From positions 9,930,702-9,994,701 of the forward strand of contig JAXIVH010000016.1 of NCBI GenBank assembly GCA_036785325.1: a stretch of DNA of 64,000 bases. Direction: 5' to 3'. Position 1 is the stretch's first letter. Each line of letters begins with the position of its first letter. Both the position numbers and the translations under genes were made by a program. Positions 60,781 to 64,000 of this stretch are shown here, one piece after another. The stretch comes from Urophycis tenuis. Taxonomy: Eukaryota > Chordata > Actinopteri > Gadiformes > Phycidae. The notes beneath the pieces are model-generated. The model worked only from the letters and a program-made list of their open reading frames with translations. It did no database searches and was not told where the DNA came from.

Positions 60781-63532
60781 GGAAAACTTTTCACAAAAAA
60801 ACCCATTACTGAAGTACCTACGGCGAGAATAGACTACCCCAAGAAATTGTTGTTTTGGGTGAGGAAAGTAAGCCATTGAGTCTTCTCTAAGGTCAACTTC
60901 CTACACAATCTCTGTAGTCGCGCGGTGTATGGGGCACAGGAATTGTTATTAACAGGCTGTTCGGCATGGGGTCCTGGAGGGGCCAGGGAGGCAGTGCTTA
61001 GTCGCGGCTGGCCTTGGCCTTTCCTACCCTGGGACCGACTGGGAAGGCACCGCTGGTCGGGGCTGGTCTTGGTCTTTCCTAGGTCTGGACACCCATCGCT
61101 GAGGATAGCTGCATTGGGGGACCGTGGAGGCAGTGCTTTGTCACGGCTGGCCTCGGTCCTTCGTGACCCCAGTTTTCTGCTAGTTCATCTGGACCCAACA
61201 GAGGACAAGAACCAAGCTCCGGCCCTGATTGGCCAAACCAGGGCTACCTAGCGGTGTTAACAACTGGTTTGTGCTGGTCAGGGGGTAAGTATGTGCCCCC
61301 TCCTCTCCATAACCAAAACAATGTATCCTAAAAAGTGTTTTACTTACCTTTACTTACCTCGACGTTACCTCAACAAATGATCACTCTAAAAAAGCTTAAA
61401 CCCAATACCAATTCCATTTCGGAAACGACACACCTTGAGAATTGATCACTCTCGGGGGGGCCTCCCTTGGGTGAGGGTGTATAGTGACAATGGCCAGAAA
61501 CACCCTATGATCCCAGGGTCCACTACTGATGACGTGTCCTAATATTTCGATAGCACGTTTATACTAAAATAGAAATGGAAAAGAAAAGTCTCACTCCAGC
61601 TGTGACTCGTCTTTATTCAAATAAGTAAATATACCAATGCATTGGAAGTACCTTCACTCAAACTAGATTGACCTTCATCTTGGAACAAAGAAAACCTTTG
61701 GGAAAAGGAAAAACAAGTCTATATCTCCAAATCAGCGGTTATATCACAACAAGACAGATAACCATTTCGTTTTACTTCATTCTTGGTAATATGGGAAAAG
61801 AGAGCTGCGGATGACTAGATATTGGCGAGTGCAACTGCCTTTGATCCCCTATTCAACTACCGAGTCGTTGGATGAGGTGGGGGGGGGGTCATCGAGATAA
61901 CTCTAACGAACCTAACCGAGCCAGGGCCATCGAAAGAACGGGCTCTCTACACAACCCATTTATATTACCTTACCAACTGTTATTCACAAAACGACCACTA
62001 GATGGAGGCGATGGACCACCACTGAAGAATCAAAAGAAGGCAACCAGCCTTTAACACAAAGACTAAAAACTCACTCCAGCTGTGATCCTCTTTATCTAAA
62101 TAAATAAATAAACAAAAATGAATAAATAAATAGACTAAATAAATATACAAATATAAAAAAATAAATTAAATATAGATTACCTTACCAACTATTGCAATTA
62201 CCTATTATTATTATTATTAGTTACCTATTAATGCAATTTCCCAACCTGGGAACAATAGAGTATTTCTATTTCTATTTCTATAACTCTTCTTCACAAAACG
62301 ACCACTAGGTGGAGACGACGCACCACCAGCGAGGAATCAAAAGAGGAGGAACAACCTTGAATACAAAGATTAAAACCCACTCCAGCGGTGAGTCTCTCGA
62401 TGTATTTATTTACTAAAACAAAATATATTAAATATATATACTCCTCCCATCTCTTCTCCCCTGTCTTCCCTCATGGAAATGAGGGAGTTGGGGGAGATAG
62501 AGTGTACTAGCCCGATCCGGCGGGGGTGAGTTCAGTCCGTACAGACTGTCTCACCTTGACTCTACCTTCCTCAATCTCTAGCTCTAACTCTAACCCTAGG
62601 GATAACCTCAACCCCAACCCTAACCATAGGCCTAACCTTAGCCCTAACCCTAACTCAACCCTAACACTAACCCTTACCTTGGCCCTAATCTTAACACTAA
62701 CCTCAACCCCTAACCTTAGCCTTAACACTAACCCTAACCCCTACTCTAACTCTAACCCTAACCCCTACTCTAACTCTAACCCTAAGCCTACCCTAACCTC
62801 CAACACTAACCCTACCCTAACTCTAACGCTAACCCTAACTCTAACCTTTGCCCTAACTTTAGCCCTAACCCTAGCCTCAGCCATAACCCTAACCCTAACC
62901 TTAGCCCTAACCCTAACCTTAACCCTAACCCTAACCTTGGCCCTAACCTTAACCCTAACCTCAAACCTAACCTTAACCCTAACCTCAGCCATAACCCTAA
63001 CCTTAACCTTAGCCCTAACCCTAATCTTAACCATAACCTTAACCCTAACCTTGGCCCTAACACTTAACCTAACCTTATCCATAACACTAACCCTAACCTC
63101 AACCCTAACCTTAACCCCAATCTCAGCCGTAACCCCAACCCTAACCTTATCCCTAACCTTAAACCTAACCCTAACCTCAGCCCTAACCTTAACCCTAACC
63201 TCAGCCCTCATCTTAACCCTAACCCCTAACCCCTAACCTCTAACCCTAACCTTACCCTAACCGTAACGCTAACCCTAACCCTTACTCTAACCTTAGCCCT
63301 AACCTTAGCCCTAACCGTAACCCTAACCTTAACCCTAACCTTAACCCTAAACCGTAACCTTATACCTAACCCTAACCTCAGCCCTAACCTTAACCCTAAC
63401 CGCAACCCCTCCCATTTACTTCAAACCTAACGTTAAGGTTAACTGCTAACTCTACCCCTAAATCTACCCTAACCTTAACCTACACTTGACATATTGGAGG
63501 AAGAAGACAATTACCCAGCATGCATTTCATCC
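60781..63532 (+). repeat. Satellite unit 22 (long)
   Basis: U 60781-61911, L 61912-62613 (702 bp), T 62614-63401 (788 bp), tail 63402-63532. A mosaic: L has the private variants of unit 16, while T has the losses of unit 18. A one-base deletion gives ATCACTCTAAAAAAG near 61378. Confidence 0.95.
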
Positions 63533-64000
63533 GGAAAACTTTTCACAAAAAAACCCATTACCGAAGTACCTACGGCGAGAATAGACTACCCCAAGAAATT
63601 GTTGTTTTGGGTGAGGAAAGTAAGCCATTGAGTCTTCTCTAAGGTCAACTTCCTACACAATCTCTGTAGTCGCGCGGTGTATGGGGCACAGGAATTGTTA
63701 TTAACAGGCTGTTCGGCATGGGGTCCTGGAGGGGCCAGGGAGGCAGTGCTTAGTCGCGGCTGGCCTTGGCCTTTCCTACCCTGGGACCGACTGGGAAGGC
63801 ACCGCTGGTCGGGGCTGGTCTTGGTCTTTCCTAGGTCTGGACACCCATCACTGAGGATAGCTGCATTGGGGGACCGTGGAGGCAGTGCTTTGTCACGGCT
63901 GGCCTCGGTCCTTCGTGACCCCAGTTTTCTGCTAGTTCATCTGGACCCAACAGAGGACAAGAACCAAGCTCCGGCCCTGATTGGCCAAACCAGGGCTACC
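63533..64000 (+). repeat. Satellite unit 23 (partial, cut by the window end)
   Basis: First 468 bp of module U, with the private change CCCATCACTGAGG near 63845. Whether it is a short or long unit cannot be seen. Confidence 0.95.

Larger units (their letters stand above)
1..64000 (+). repeat. Subtelomere-like complex satellite array, 22 full units plus one partial
   Basis: Seen: the same multi-kilobase sequence recurs head to tail from the first to the last base, interrupted only at 35229-44475. Each unit is U (unique, 1129-1133 bp), optional L (692-743 bp), T (degenerate CCCTAA tract) and a tail of 131 bp where measured. U is nearly invariant in length, while L and T vary in discrete steps. 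Known: vertebrate telomeres are TTAGGG, and fish and mammal subtelomeres often hold satellites interspersed with degenerate telomere repeats. Inferred: a subtelomeric or large interstitial array homogenised by unequal exchange; if native orientation is kept, the chromosome end is to the left. T contains only short perfect runs of two or three hexamers, so none of it is a functional terminal telomere. An assembly error in copy number is possible, but unit-specific variants argue that most units are real. Confidence 0.95.

Noticed and set aside
1..64000. CRISPR-like regular spacing
   Set aside because: Repeats are kilobase units with homologous, not unique, intervening sequence; there are no short palindromic repeats and no cas genes, and the DNA is eukaryotic.

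Overview
This window is eukaryotic and almost certainly from a ray-finned fish. It is not a gene-dense locus. Nearly everything is one tandem array of large, complex satellite units carrying degenerate vertebrate-type telomere repeats (CCCTAA variants). Two retroelements interrupt it: a BEL/Pao LTR retrotransposon and, nested in one of its LTRs, a fragment of a CR1/L2/Rex1-like LINE whose reading frame resembles teleost copies. The organism call rests on the telomere motif plus those two families; no species can be named. All telomere-like tracts read CCCTAA on the + strand. If they keep native orientation, the chromosome end lies to the left and the centromere to the right.

Layout. I count 22 complete units and one partial unit, all in the same orientation, starting (arbitrary phase, at GGAAAACTTTT) at 1, 2080, 4865, 6944, 9735, 11792, 13864, 15936, 18010, 20814, 22888, 25704, 27778, 30600, 32674, 44692, 47462, 50456, 53208, 55961, 58714, 60781 and 63533. 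Each unit has a near-constant unique module U (1129-1133 bp), an optional module L (692-743 bp), a degenerate telomere-like tract T (788-818 bp in most units) and, wherever I measured it, a 131-bp tail. Ten units lack L (about 2.07 kb, 'short') and twelve carry it (about 2.75-2.82 kb, 'long'). Two families of short+long dimers form higher-order repeats: about 4.87 kb at 1-9734 (two copies) and about 4.88 kb at 15936-30599 (three copies). Units 19 and 20 are a fresh single-unit duplication, and unit 17 carries a 224-bp out-of-register recombinant T tract.

Insertion in unit 15. A BEL/Pao element (35229-44475, minus strand) sits in the T tract. It has TG...CA ends, a 5-bp GTAAC target duplication, LTRs that look identical where both are present, a polypurine tract and one 2008-codon gag-pol frame. 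That frame carries zinc knuckles, aspartic protease, reverse transcriptase, RNase H and integrase signatures, and it ends at a TAG 35 codons before a second in-frame stop, with family-typical coding in between. Its 5' LTR is interrupted by the LINE fragment (43309-44435), which replaced 99 bp of LTR still present in the other copy. Order of events: satellite array, then BEL/Pao, then LINE.

Outside the retroelements I see no convincing protein-coding gene, RNA gene or CRISPR array. The long Thr-Leu, Val-Arg and Gly-Leu open frames are translations of hexamer repeats. The recurrent 108-codon frame in module U is broken in several copies and is not treated as a gene.
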